Assembly (NCBI GenBank): GCA_034509925.1
Contig: CM067528.1
Span: forward strand, 4,147,001 to 4,211,000
Reading direction: 5' to 3'
DNA length: 64,000 nt
Source of the DNA: Hirudinaria manillensis
Taxonomy: Eukaryota > Annelida > Clitellata > Hirudinida > Hirudinidae
Below are positions 1-11,088 of this stretch, piece after piece. Under the pieces are notes generated by a model. That model had not been told where the DNA came from. It did no database searches and was given only the letters and a program-made list of their open reading frames with translations. How positions within the stretch are numbered: position 1 is the first letter of the stretch; every line of letters begins with the position of its first letter. The position numbers and the translations under genes are program-made.

Positions 1-33
1 CAGAGAGATTTATAATTATAAATTTCTCCTTAG

Positions 34-1030
34 GACGACCCAGATAAAAAGAAACCACTCATGTGGAATTATGTTGCCAAGAACTCTCTTATGTATGTGC
101 CTGACGGTGAGTCAAGTCATTTGAGTTTTAATTTCATTATTTAATCTTGTATTAATCTTAAGAATTTATAATCAATCTCCATAGGAATTGTATATTAGAA
201 TTCTAAATATGTCATAGGAGTCGAATTGTCTGAGCTGGAAAAAATGGAAAAATATTCTCAGAAGAAACAAGAAGTTTGCCACCAAAACACACGATTCACA
301 GAACAACCCTTCAGCCATGCAACTGATGCACCAAGACCAGTAGCATTTAATAGGATGGAAGGAAAAATTGGACTTGATGGGAAAGAAATTTTGCCTTCAA
401 GGACCCCCACAATGGGTGGATATAGATTTTTAGGCACACCTTCTCCAGCTCCAGGTATGGAATGGTTGACATTTGATCTGATTTTTAATCTTTTTTTTTT
501 GGACATATGTTCAAAATGGCAAGAACATAACCGCCATTCTCTCTGCAGGTGTTGATGCATCACCATTGATGACCTGGGGTGAAATTGAAGGAACACCTTA
601 TAAGCTCGATGGATCTGAAACGCCTCGCCATGGGGGTCCGACTTTTAAAATTCCCGAGATGCCAAAGAGAGACAAACTTCTTCACCAATTGACTGACAAA
701 ATAAGCAGATCACACAGGACCAAGAAAGAAGAGGCCCTGAAGCAGGCTGCAGCTACATTTTCACAATCTCCAAGAAATGTTATATCCAGATCAGAGAGGA
801 TCCAGTCGATGTCCCCCGCCGCTCAAAGACTCATGAGCAACAAGTTGCGCCTCCATTCTAATTCCCCTCTCCTTTTGTCCACCACTCCCACAGGCAGAAC
901 ACCTGGTTCTTCCACTCCTAAAAGTTCACCAAGAGTTCTACAAGGTTCCCTTAAGAAGAAGAACACCTTATCAACTGATGGCTTATTGAAATTACCAATG
1001 AATAAGGCAAAAGCCTCAGATTTTTTTTGA
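34..1030 (+). CDS. ESS2: ESS2 / DGCR14 splicing-factor homolog, 3' part
   Basis: Last three coding exons of an ESS2 (Es2, DGCR14) homolog, a nuclear protein associated with the spliceosomal C complex. Exons are 34-106, 218-454 and 549-1030. The 5' part of the gene lies outside the window. Seen: the motif AKNSLMYVPDG in the first exon, the repeated 'P-SPAPG' and MTWGEIEGTP boxes, and the GSETP segment followed by a basic coiled-coil-like stretch, all in the order of the ESS2 family. The last exon has a Ser/Pro/Thr-rich tail ending at TGA 1028-1030. Splice sites are GT-AG and the frame carries across both introns. Its 3' end faces that of the SLC15A4-like gene, with only about 190 bases between the two stop codons. 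Identification is by remembered family pattern and is quite secure. Confidence 0.9.
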
Positions 1031-1220
1031 TTAAAAATAACACATTTAAAAAACAATATGCAAAAAATTCTGAAACTGTGGGACTCCTTGAAAATAAAAA
1101 AGATAATGGAAAGTGGATGGATGTCAGACAAAAATCCGCAGTATCAAAAAACTTAAGGCAATGGGTCAATAAGATCCTGCAAGTTAAAACAAATACTTGA
1201 ATCAATGCTTTAAGAAATGC

Positions 1221-3888
1221 TTAGTCATCTCTTAATCTTCTCGGTCTCGTTGTTGAACTTGAAGGCCGATTCCCACTAATATTCGTGAGAAAAGCAACTA
1301 CAATAAACATTATTATTCCAATGACTTGCACACCTGCTAAAACATAGAAGTAGTAGTCAAGGTGGCATGACCCCTCGGGACGGAGATGTGAATCCGGGAG
1401 AAAAGGTGACTCCTTGCAGTTAATGTTACCAAAGTCGTAGCTGTAGAACCATATATTTTCAAGACTCAGTACCACAAGTGTGCCACCCAGTGATCCCAAC
1501 CCTTGTGCAAGGTAGTACAATCCAATTATGAGGGATTGCATAGACTGAGGAGCATACACATATGCCATCTCAAGGCCTGTGGTAAAGGTAACACAAACAT
1601 GTAAAAAAAAGAGTTGTTTTTAATATCAATTAAATATTTTACACAGACCTGCAATGCTGGTGAACACTTCACTGATAGCTATGAGGAGATATTGTGGTAT
1701 TTGCCACAATATAGACATGTCTGCTGCATAGTACACAGTACAGGCTGAAATACAATGTAAGAAAGTGATGATGTGATAATATGATCTCATTTCTTAAACT
1801 AGCAAATTTGTGTGAATTCTACTTATTCAAATAATTTCTTGATTTAAATGAAAATCAAACCTATGTGTTGGTAGTGAGGATGTCCTTTATTGTCCTCACC
1901 CCAGTACCTTCTCAACCTGGTCCCTTCCACATATCCGGCAACTAGCATAGCTGCAGTGGAGAAGAACATGCCAAAGAGCACACGGAATCTTACAGTGAGA
2001 TTAAACTTCGATAAATCCAAACATGGATATATCACACGATCCATTAAGGGAACAATAACAATCACAAACACAACATTAAATAGCGAAAGCCAAGCTATTG
2101 GTATCTGCAAAATTAAGAGTTACGTTGTATTTCAAGAAATAAATGCATAATGCTAACTAGCCATTATAGTAATGAGCAAAGTATTTCAAACTTTAAAAAA
2201 TGATGTTCCAGAATCAGTCTGATTTCCAAAATCAAGTTTCATATGCATTCCTTGAATGAGGAAGGTAGTTTGAGTCTTGAAAAATAAGATACATTGAAAT
2301 TTATGACCAAATTGGATCTGACCAAGGCAAAGTAATCTAATAGCCAAATTTAGTTTTAAAGATCAGCTTGATTTCTCAACAACTTGGAGAACCAGATTAG
2401 TAACTTTTACAAAACAAAATAAATATTGAATAGCATAAAAGAAACATATCTAATTTAATCTTGAAGTTCTACCTGGTAATAGGTTATCCAATAAGGAATC
2501 AAGCACAGAAATATAAGAATGACTTTGAGGAAAGCCCTAGTATTTTGGACATGTTCATTAGGGCATTGACCTCCGTTGTCCACACTGCTTCTTTCTAAGC
2601 AAGACAAAGTGACAGATGTATCACTTTCACATCTAAAAATGCAATGTTGTTATCACTATAATTGCTGCAATAACATAAAATATCAGGACCATTTAAGTAT
2701 ATTAGGTAATACAGCATTTTCCTAATTTAACAAAATAATAAATAATGTTGGTAAGTTTGCACAGTTTAGCACCAATTACTTGCAAATAAATACTGTTGTG
2801 CTATACCTTCCACACTGTTTGATGCACTGCCAGGTTCTAGCCAATGAAATTTTTATGGATGAACAAATGACATTAGCAATATCTCCCAAAGGACTGCCCA
2901 TAACATATGACCTTTTCGTGTAAGTCCATGAACCTAGAATATAGAAGAAACTTTAGGGACTACCAGTTAAAAACATATCTTAAAACTAATCCTTCTGGTC
3001 TGGCTTAATTTTTTGATTTAAGGCAAAGTCACAGAAATAACTAAATACACATAATTTTAAATCAAGCAACATATGCAAATTTAAGACACACCAAAGATAA
3101 AAATTCCCCAGGCTAGCAACAAAGCCAGTGTTGGACCAAGATAGCCATAAAAGTAGCTCACATCTTGCTGAATATAACCAAATAATCCAAATCCAACAAA
3201 GCTTCCCATATTAATGCACCAGTAAAGCCAATTAAAATATGCCCTCAGTGAATGTGTTCCTTGTTCTTCAACCTGCATAAGGAAAGTTCAAATAAAACAT
3301 AAAATGTATAAAATAAAAAATATCTTAGACAACCTGTTGAGCTCCAAATGGGACAATATTTACCCTTACACATCCATACCCAATAGCAATCAAAGCTAAT
3401 ATCAAGAAAATGGCTGAAAAACATGTCTCTTGAGAGAGGGAAATATCACCGGTGTGGTTAGCTGGGCCACACCACATTTTAAAAGTCGAAGTATTAGAAC
3501 AATTAAAGTGCATATCTTCATTCCAGAACAAGCTCGACCACATAAGAGAACCAAGGAAGTAAAGTAAGAAAAATGTGGCAACGGTCCAAAATTTGCCAAG
3601 GAGGGCGTCTGCCAACCACCCTCCAAAAACGGCGATAGCGTACGATAATCCTGTGAGAATCATTACGGCATGGACCGCATTGTACGAAGACCACAACAAT
3701 GGATTAGAATTCAGCGATAAGGCCATATTACATAAGAGGCCATAAAAGGCCAATCTTTCCAGAGTTTCGGTGACTAACACGAACACCACAGAGGCATTAA
3801 TCTTCCATTTAGGAGTGTTTATTGTTATTGCTTCCGTGCCGTAACTAACGCTTCCATTGTTATCAATTAGACGACGGTTTTCTTGCAT
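1221..3888 (-). CDS. SLC15A4: Peptide/histidine transporter, SLC15A4/A3 type (POT family)
   Basis: Proton-coupled oligopeptide/histidine transporter of the POT (PTR2) family, expected in endolysosomal membranes. Coding exons (minus strand): 3888-3334, 3272-3092, 2933-2807, 2632-2473, 2104-1861, 1744-1649, 1576-1221. They sum to 573 codons, 572 residues, near the usual PHT1 length. Seen: the POT signature ExxER at residues 41-45 (ETLER) in the first helix, [14 protein letters not shown] in the second region, many hydrophobic helices, and '[11 protein letters not shown]' in the fifth-helix region. The short N-tail before helix 1 suits SLC15A3/A4 better than SLC15A1/A2, as does the lack of a large extracellular domain. 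The start is the ATG at 3888; the reading frame runs a few codons further upstream without another ATG. It lies downstream of UFD1 on the same strand, about 800 bases away. Confidence 0.88.
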
Positions 3889-4696
3889 TTTGAAACTTTT
3901 ACAAGACAAGCTTTCCTAGGATATCAAAAATCCCATTCGGCTGACAACGAATCGAAATCATGTGATGAACGAGATACTGAACGCCCGTGCTTAAACTACC
4001 AACAAGCACCTACTGAGCAACATGTAAATTGCTATACCGCAATAGTTAAGCCTATAAACCTAATTTACGTTTAACAGCAATTAGTGAAGCAGTGTCAAGC
4101 CCGCGGAGCCCACACACACCAAGAGGCAACTTGACGTCCCATTCTTCTAACACGTCCTACTCTCTCAATATTCAATATTGACCTCATAAAAATGTTTGCA
4201 TATTATTTAGCCATCCTTCTCTAGAACATGTCGTGACTTCGGCCAAATTTTAAAATCACCCCTGGAAAGGTGAGTTTGCCTTTTACACAAATGGTTTGGT
4301 AAATTAAATATTACAATTTTGATTCTGTTGCAAAAGAAAATCAACTCACGTCTTTCATTTGTAATTACAAGGTCTAGACGGTTAACATTCCTCAACAAAT
4401 AACCAATCCAGCGCGGGATGGGCGACGGGTGCTCCACGTCCTTTTAACAATCAAAACTAAGATTTGTTCAGTGGGATGTCCGGTTTCCTGCTGCATCACA
4501 CTAAATATTTATATTAAGTATTTGTAATCGGAAAGAATTTTATTGAACCATCTGAGGGCTAGTACTCTAACCATTAAATGAAAAAATGACATAAAACCTT
4601 CAAATTCAAAGAATGCAACCCACACAATTTACATCTATTTATTACTCAAAAACCTGTGAATGTATACATTAAGCTCCAAATTAAAGGTTTTTAAAG

Positions 4697-6676
4697 TCAA
4701 TTCTTCTTTTTGGACCTCAGACATTGGCCCTCCCCTGAGAAAACTTTAAAACTGCTGTCCTCCTTTTCATCACTTTTCTGCTTTTATTGGAATAGTTGTA
4801 ATTGTAAAAATTTACCAAATGTCTCCAGTAATAAAATCTGATTAAAATACTCACTTCTGTGTTGTTCTTGAATTGACGGATAAATGTTAATTTACCCTTC
4901 TTGTAACCATAGTTTGGTATGCCCCTCTTAATTTCTTGCCTTTGAATTTGAGGTGCATCTGAATTTTGGTTTGGTTTAACTTTGCCATCTAACCTCACAC
5001 CCTGGCCACCAAAAACCTACAGAAATTCAAAAAAAGGTAAATAGAATTGTCACAAATACTTCTACATAAAAATTTGAAAACAAACCTGAAATTTCTTGTC
5101 AACATACTGAGAAACATCAACTTCCATATTCTATTTAAGAGTCATAGAATCAGTTTTATAAAATTATTAATAAATAAGCAATAAGCACAAATCACTGTTT
5201 ATAATACCTCATATTCCTGAGTGGGTCTTTTTGGCTCCTCATAACCAACAGGAGGTGCAAAATCAACCTGAAATAATAAAGACATGAAGAGCAATCATTT
5301 TTATTTCTTTTGTACTTACATTCATGTCACATTCAATGATTGAGACTGCATTGTTTGGCTGTGTTTCCAGAACTTTTAACTCATAAATCTAGGATTGGAA
5401 CAAAATAAAGTCATTTAATTAATTAATTAATTTTTTTTATTGGAATCATCAAATAAATGACAACAATTGCCAATGGAGAAAAAAAAGAGATGACTACCAA
5501 AGGATGCCCAAAGGGAACTTACATAAGTAATGGTGAGTTTACAAATAATCATACTAAAATAAATGCAGCCAAAGCTTATCAATGTCTTACTTTGTCGTTG
5601 TAATTTATGGCTATGATGTCTCCTGTGGTTAAACAGGCAAATGTTCTTAGAGCATTCTCCAGACTTCAAATGTATAAATCAGGGTCAATTCCTAATGAAC
5701 ATTGACACTATATTAAAAATGCTAAGAAATTGTAATTCTTACACAGCTTTTGGGTTTGTGATATCCAAAAAATCAATTGATTGAGGCTGAAACTTAGCAT
5801 AAAGAGCAACTCCAAGAGAGACATTTTCAACATGAATGACTGATCCTTCCTCCAGAAGCAAATTGTTCATCATCTGAAATAGGATTGCATTTTAAGTTCT
5901 GCATGCATTTCATTAAATTTTCTACTAATTATGACAAACCCAGTAAGGGAGGTAAACTCTGCCTTCATCAGCAACAAATTCCAGAACTCCACAGTGAGTG
6001 ACTCTATTCTCTTTCTTGTTCTCCAATTTAAAAAGCATTGGATATTGTATGTGAAGCTTAGCTGTTAAGGCATGAAGTTTTACCAATAAGCTAGAAAATG
6101 AGCTGTTGAAAAATTTTATCACTAACTAAGATGATCAAGGGCTGATGGAGGCAATATTACTGAAAGGCAAAGACAAAATGATTAATTTTAGGTAAGTAAA
6201 GTTAAGTAGTGTTCAAAATAAATGTCCAACAGCTAAAATAACACTTACTTTTCCCTCCCTTTTCAACATCCATCCTGTCTTGACCAGGCATCATGGAGAC
6301 TGAGAAGCACTTGTAATTAACTGAGAAGGTGCCTGGTATTCCATCACTGAACATTCTAGCTACATTAAACTGAACCACACACGTAATAATTAGCTGATTT
6401 AAAATAACTGCTAGTACTTTGCCAAATGGTAAATCATTATAAATAATAAAGAACATAGCTATTCACACAAGTGCGAAATTTTGCAAAGCTGCAAAGCATG
6501 AGTAAATAAAGTAACACATTTTTTTAAATATGATTAACGTTAAAATGTGTTAGATAATTTACGCATCAATTCGAAATAATAAATTTAGTAGGTTATTCCA
6601 CTGAAGCATTAGTCAGCTGTTTCTCGCACGAGTTTATAAAATGCTATTAAACAAATATTTAAATCCGTCTCACCAT
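4697..6676 (-). CDS. UFD1: UFD1, ubiquitin-recognition subunit of the p97/Cdc48 complex
   Basis: UFD1 pairs with NPL4 as the adaptor that takes polyubiquitinated substrates to the p97/VCP unfoldase (ERAD, ubiquitin-fusion degradation). Eleven coding exons (minus): 6676-6674, 6369-6249, 6159-6127, 6061-5940, 5873-5743, 5663-5591, 5388-5320, 5267-5208, 5130-5086, 5016-4855, 4777-4697. Total 299 residues; human UFD1 has 307. Seen: YKCFSVSM and 'DVEKGGKI' of the UFD1 N-domain, [71 protein letters not shown] and the C-terminal FSGEGQ box. The first coding exon carries only the ATG (its donor is ATG|GTGAG); this is inferred because the next exon starts in frame at an acceptor and reads FNVARMF. A poly(A) signal (AATAAA, minus) lies at 4643-4638. 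It is head-to-head with the ENO4-like gene, 890 bases away. Confidence 0.92.
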
Positions 6677-7566
6677 ATTTTGTTTTGATGTTATGATCTA
6701 AAGGTATTAACACAAAATTCAGGAGTCTTTTCTGGTTAAAACGCCGCAGATATGCTGAACTTAATGTTTATATTTTCCAAAGATAAGATGTCTTACGAAG
6801 ATTTCATATAAAAAAAATTATGGTTCAGTTCAAATATCAATTTAAAATTTAGCTCTTTTTTTATTATTTTACAAATCGTTTTCGACATTTCGTTCAAGAA
6901 CTCGCAATCAATCATGCAAGTCCCATTCCAAATTTCATTATACTCGACATTTGAACAGCGAAATCTTTAAGTCGCTATTAACAGCCTTTTGATATGCTAT
7001 CGTGAACAGTCAAATATGAGTATGAGGAGATTTTTTTGTGCTTGTTCCTTAAAAAGTCGTGCATGTTTCTCGATATTAAATGATAAAAAAATGATTGCTT
7101 ATTGTTAAATAAATAAGTACTAATCAACATAGCAAACAATAATAGATTAACACCTGGACTATTGGACTGATTTAACTACTGGAAATACTTAATGAGTGGA
7201 GCAGGGGCCATTCGCCCCTTGCAAGCACGTAATAGAGCTTAGAATGATTTTACTAAATTAAAATTGTATTAATACCAAATTTATAATTATTTAATTTAAT
7301 TATTATTAATATAATCTTAATTTTATTGTGTTAATTTTGTTGTAAGCCTTGACGTTTGTAACTTACTCTTGTCATTTCTTGACAACATATTCCAAATTTT
7401 GCATAAGTAGGATTCTTGACCTTTATAAAAAAAATTATTTAAAGACTATTAAAGCCTATGCTAAATTTGTAAATCAATTTTGATTCCATTTTCTGATCTA
7501 ACTTAAAATAATCTTATGTACAGTTATTTCCATAGAAACCATTTTAAGATCTTGTCCAAGGCAGTC
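6677..7566. other. Intergenic region between UFD1 and ENO4-like start codons
   Basis: 890 bases, AT-rich, between two divergent genes. It must hold both promoters and 5' UTRs. I see no conserved ORF, RNA gene or clear TATA/CpG feature; several A/T runs are present around 7240-7330. Confidence 0.5.
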
Positions 7567-10044
7567 ATGGAATTGACAAAATCTGAAGCATTGCAATATT
7601 TTGGTCCCGACGGTCCTGCAAGAGATGTAATGAGATATCTAGAAGATGTGGCCAATAAGGTTTTTTACGACAAGCCGGAAGACATCTGCGGATACATTGT
7701 ATGTTATTTATTCATCGGACAGACTATTTTGGTTTAATTTATTGAGTAAATTTCAGGTTAGTTATTTTGAAAAGTTGTGCGCAAGGCCAATGTTGACGAA
7801 GGTAAGCTTTGTGTTAGTTGAAAGCACTTCTACATGACAATGGTATATAGTGAGTAAAACTTTGATCATGAAGATAAATGCTCGGTTTGCAATGTTCAAA
7901 GAATGGCCATCTTTTCATATAAACATTCATGTTAAGGTCCGCAACAATATTAAAGTAAGACGAGAATGCAAAAAAAAAACTATTGGAAATACTAATATAA
8001 CATATAATCTGATACAGGTTTTTAGATCCAGTGCCTCATCGAATTTTTCAAAAAATTTTGAAAATATTAATAACCATTTTACAAATATTCAAAAGTCTAT
8101 TGATATGATAAATGAATCAATATCTCCAAAATATTGTAATATTCATCTTGACAATCAAATTGCTTTGGATGAATGTCTGAGGTAAATATTAATTATTTTG
8201 AACAAATGAATTACTGCTGACATTCCTAATATTGTGTTGTTAAGTGAATTTTTGCAATTTTGCGAAATTGAAGTAAAATCCAGACGACGCTCAAAAGATA
8301 ATTCTCGCCAAAACAGTGCAACTTCAAATAAAAAGTAAAAGTTCAAACTTCTTCTAAAGAAATACGATGTTACATAATTTAGTACTTAATAACTCTTGAA
8401 CTCGTTCCTTCAAGTGCTTCTTCAATCCTCAAAGATGAAAAACTACTTCCTCCCTTGTTGAGCATTGCTGCCATATCAAGAGCTCTGTGTATTGTTTCAT
8501 CTAATTTAGCTCAACAGCCCTTATACCAGTATATTTCAGATAGCTTTGAAGTCAATGTAAGAAAGATGTTTTTCATTTAAAGTATATGTATTTCTAGCGA
8601 TAATAGCGATAGATGTACCCAATAAGTAATACTGTAGCAGCGATACCGACTTTTCGATGCATTCGTTGCAGACAACATGTCTATTTTCTATGCCGACTCC
8701 GCTCCTAGCTGTGCCGCCGAACTTCAAAGCAGACAAATCAAAATTAAAACAAGTTAAGGAATTCTTGCTAATTCCGTCGCCACATATGACACCAAACGAG
8801 GTTTTATAATTAAATAACTAATGTTTCAAACATTTCAATCTTTTTTGGACCTGCTGTTTCTTAATAGCTGATGTCGGCTCTTGTGAAAATTTTGCTTCAT
8901 TTCCGACTGGCTTCAGAGGTAATTGATGTGTATAAAGGATAATCTTTCTCCGATATATTTCTCATTTTACGTACTCTTTTTTCAAAAAGGCCGAAGATTC
9001 TAACAAAAAAAGTGAACGAAATACATTTGAAGGGCTTAACGAAGTAGTCGAGATGTTAGAAATTGCTATCTCCCAGGCAGGGTATTTTTGTGGGAAGGAT
9101 TTTTTTATAGGATTGAACTGTGCCGCAAATGAACTTTATCAGGAGGTTGCTAAAACATGTATGTCTATTATGTTAATGATTTAAAACTATTAATATTTTA
9201 CTGTTCAAGGATAGGAATTCTTATGAAATAAGTGAAGGAGTTTTTAAATCGGGAACACAATTGAGAAAAATGTGGTTGCAGTTGATTTCTAAAAGACCTT
9301 CAATTGTATGTCTCATAGATCCTTTCCACCAAAAAGTAAATTTGATATTACATAAGCGTTTAGAAGGTGTACTAAAAGTTGTAATCAATGTGACGTTCAC
9401 TTTCAATCAGGATAAAGAAGAATGGACAAAGTTATGTGGACAATTATCCAGCAAATGTTTTGTCATTGCTTCATGTTTTAACTATCCTCAAGATTATGTA
9501 GAGAAGGAAAGTTTTAAAACTTCAGGAATCATGGTTTCTTTTGATAATTTAAAGACTGTTTCAGATATCTGGCTTAATGCCTTTAAAGATAAAGGTTATC
9601 ATTTGTAATTTGGTTCTAACTCTCAATAAATAAATTACATTTTGTCACAACTTCTTCTAGAACAAAACTTTCTTCTTCTGCTTGCTTGTGATGGTGAAAC
9701 TTGTGATACTTTTCCCATTGATATGGTTAGTTTTAAACCTCTGCCAATTGTTTTCAAATCAGTCCTTGAAAGTTTGAAACTAACTTTAATAGGCTGTTGC
9801 TCTAAGAGCAGCGTTTATCAAAATTGGAAACATAACAACAGCAGAAACTTCAGCAAATCTTAATAGACTAGCTCAAATTTACGAAGAACTCGAGTTTTCA
9901 GACAGAATGATTCAACCATGTTCTCATCATACTTTTCATCAAGTGGGTGAGTTTTATCAGGAGGAGTTTGAAGAGGACATACCAATCGAGAGAGAATCTG
10001 TAGAGAAGCCCACAAAATCCAAGAAGTCAAGAGTCAATAAATAA
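7567..10044 (+). CDS. ENO4: Enolase 4-like protein (divergent, probably non-catalytic)
   Basis: Homolog of ENO4, the divergent enolase-superfamily protein found in vertebrate sperm tails. Thirteen coding exons: 7567-7698, 7757-7801, 7874-7954, 8018-8181, 8245-8334, 8415-8556, 8672-8800, 8868-8918, 8990-9145, 9210-9335, 9411-9594, 9661-9725, 9793-10044; 538 residues. Seen: an N-terminal 'KPEDICGY' segment matching the ENO4-specific docking-like domain; LLSIAAISRAL and PLYQYIS of the enolase N-domain; VKEFLLIPSP; ISQAGYFCGKDFFIGLN; and a CLIDPF strand in place of the enolase VEDPF. The metal-ligand Asp of enolases (DVAASEFY) is Asn321 here (LNCAANELY). The Lys/His active-site segments are also unrecognisable, so glycolytic activity is unlikely (inference). 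The C-terminus is charged (KPTKSKKS). The donor after exon 11 (GTTATC) is weak but keeps the frame. AATAAA occurs at 10036 and 10110. Confidence 0.82.
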
Positions 10045-11088
10045 ATGAATGTCCAAATGAACTTATCTCCTGTTGTTACAGATATTCTTAAATTTGTTTA
10101 TGAACCGTTAATAAAACAATTCGATGACTTTATAAAACTTTCTTTATGACGTGCTATGGGTATCGATTATACTTCATGTATCAGATGTGGTGCTTTGCAG
10201 ATCTTCAACTGAAACGATCAGGCAACTTTAGCAAGGTCGACCAAGACTGATTCTCCAGGAAAATACGTGTTTCATTTAGTTGCCACTTCTACTTGTAATA
10301 GGATGAAGATGGCATCAGTTGGAAAACGACATAAGGCACATGGCGATTATTTAAAAACTTTATAAAAAGGAAAACACTTCAAAGAAAAACATCGTATAAT
10401 ATACAGCTGGAGAATAGAGCAAGTTAGAAAACTCTTTAATGAAAATGAAAATAATAGAAAGTTCTCTTAACTTTCTCTCTCAATCTACGGCTAATATCTT
10501 TGATGGACACGACGAGAAAAACGATAAGGACTCATCTTTGAGATTGACAGTTAATGTATCAATTCACATGTGGAGGGGTCATAACATATGAGGAGCCGCG
10601 CTTGAAAATTCACGATTATACTAATATAGTGTTTCGGGGGACTTCACTGATGGCCGAAACTGACGGTGCGACCAACGCTATTCATCGACTCCCGGCCTAA
10701 GTTGGCGGCAAGCGCGCGGGCTTTTGTTCTCAGAACTCCATATTTGTAGGGCTAGGGTTTCCTCAGAGTAGGTCAAAACCCGCCTTGTTAGGTTTTGAGA
10801 GGATTTTGTTTTAAATTTAATGCCTTCTCGAAATAAGATTATGACTCGGGGAAGTTATGCCGGTCTTTTAATAGAAAACGAAAAAGGAGTCCTGTGATAA
10901 TTCACATGATTTCCTTTAAAAGTTGGAGTTGCTCGTCCGCAATTAATTCTAAACGAATTACCATCATGTGAGTTGCCTCAATTTGTAAACAAGTACGGAT
11001 TGTAGATTTTGCTTTTGAGAGATGTAATTACTTTACAGTATTCTCGCTGCTGTTGTGGTTCGGTGATTCCAGATCCCGATATTCTCGT
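10045..11088. other. Intergenic region between ENO4-like gene and heparanase 1
   Basis: About 1 kb. It contains the ENO4 poly(A) signals (AATAAA at 10036-10045 and 10110-10115) and, around 10600-10760, a locally more GC-rich stretch (short GC runs near 'gcaagcgcgcggg'). That stretch could be promoter or 5' UTR of the heparanase gene. No coding sequence recognised. Confidence 0.45.

Noticed and set aside
1890..2150. Plus-strand 86-codon frame
   Set aside because: Antisense shadow of SLC15A4 exon 2104-1861.
8383..8414. Alternative acceptor for ENO4 exon 6 at 8383
   Set aside because: It would break the frame with the preceding donor at 8334; the acceptor before 8415 restores it.
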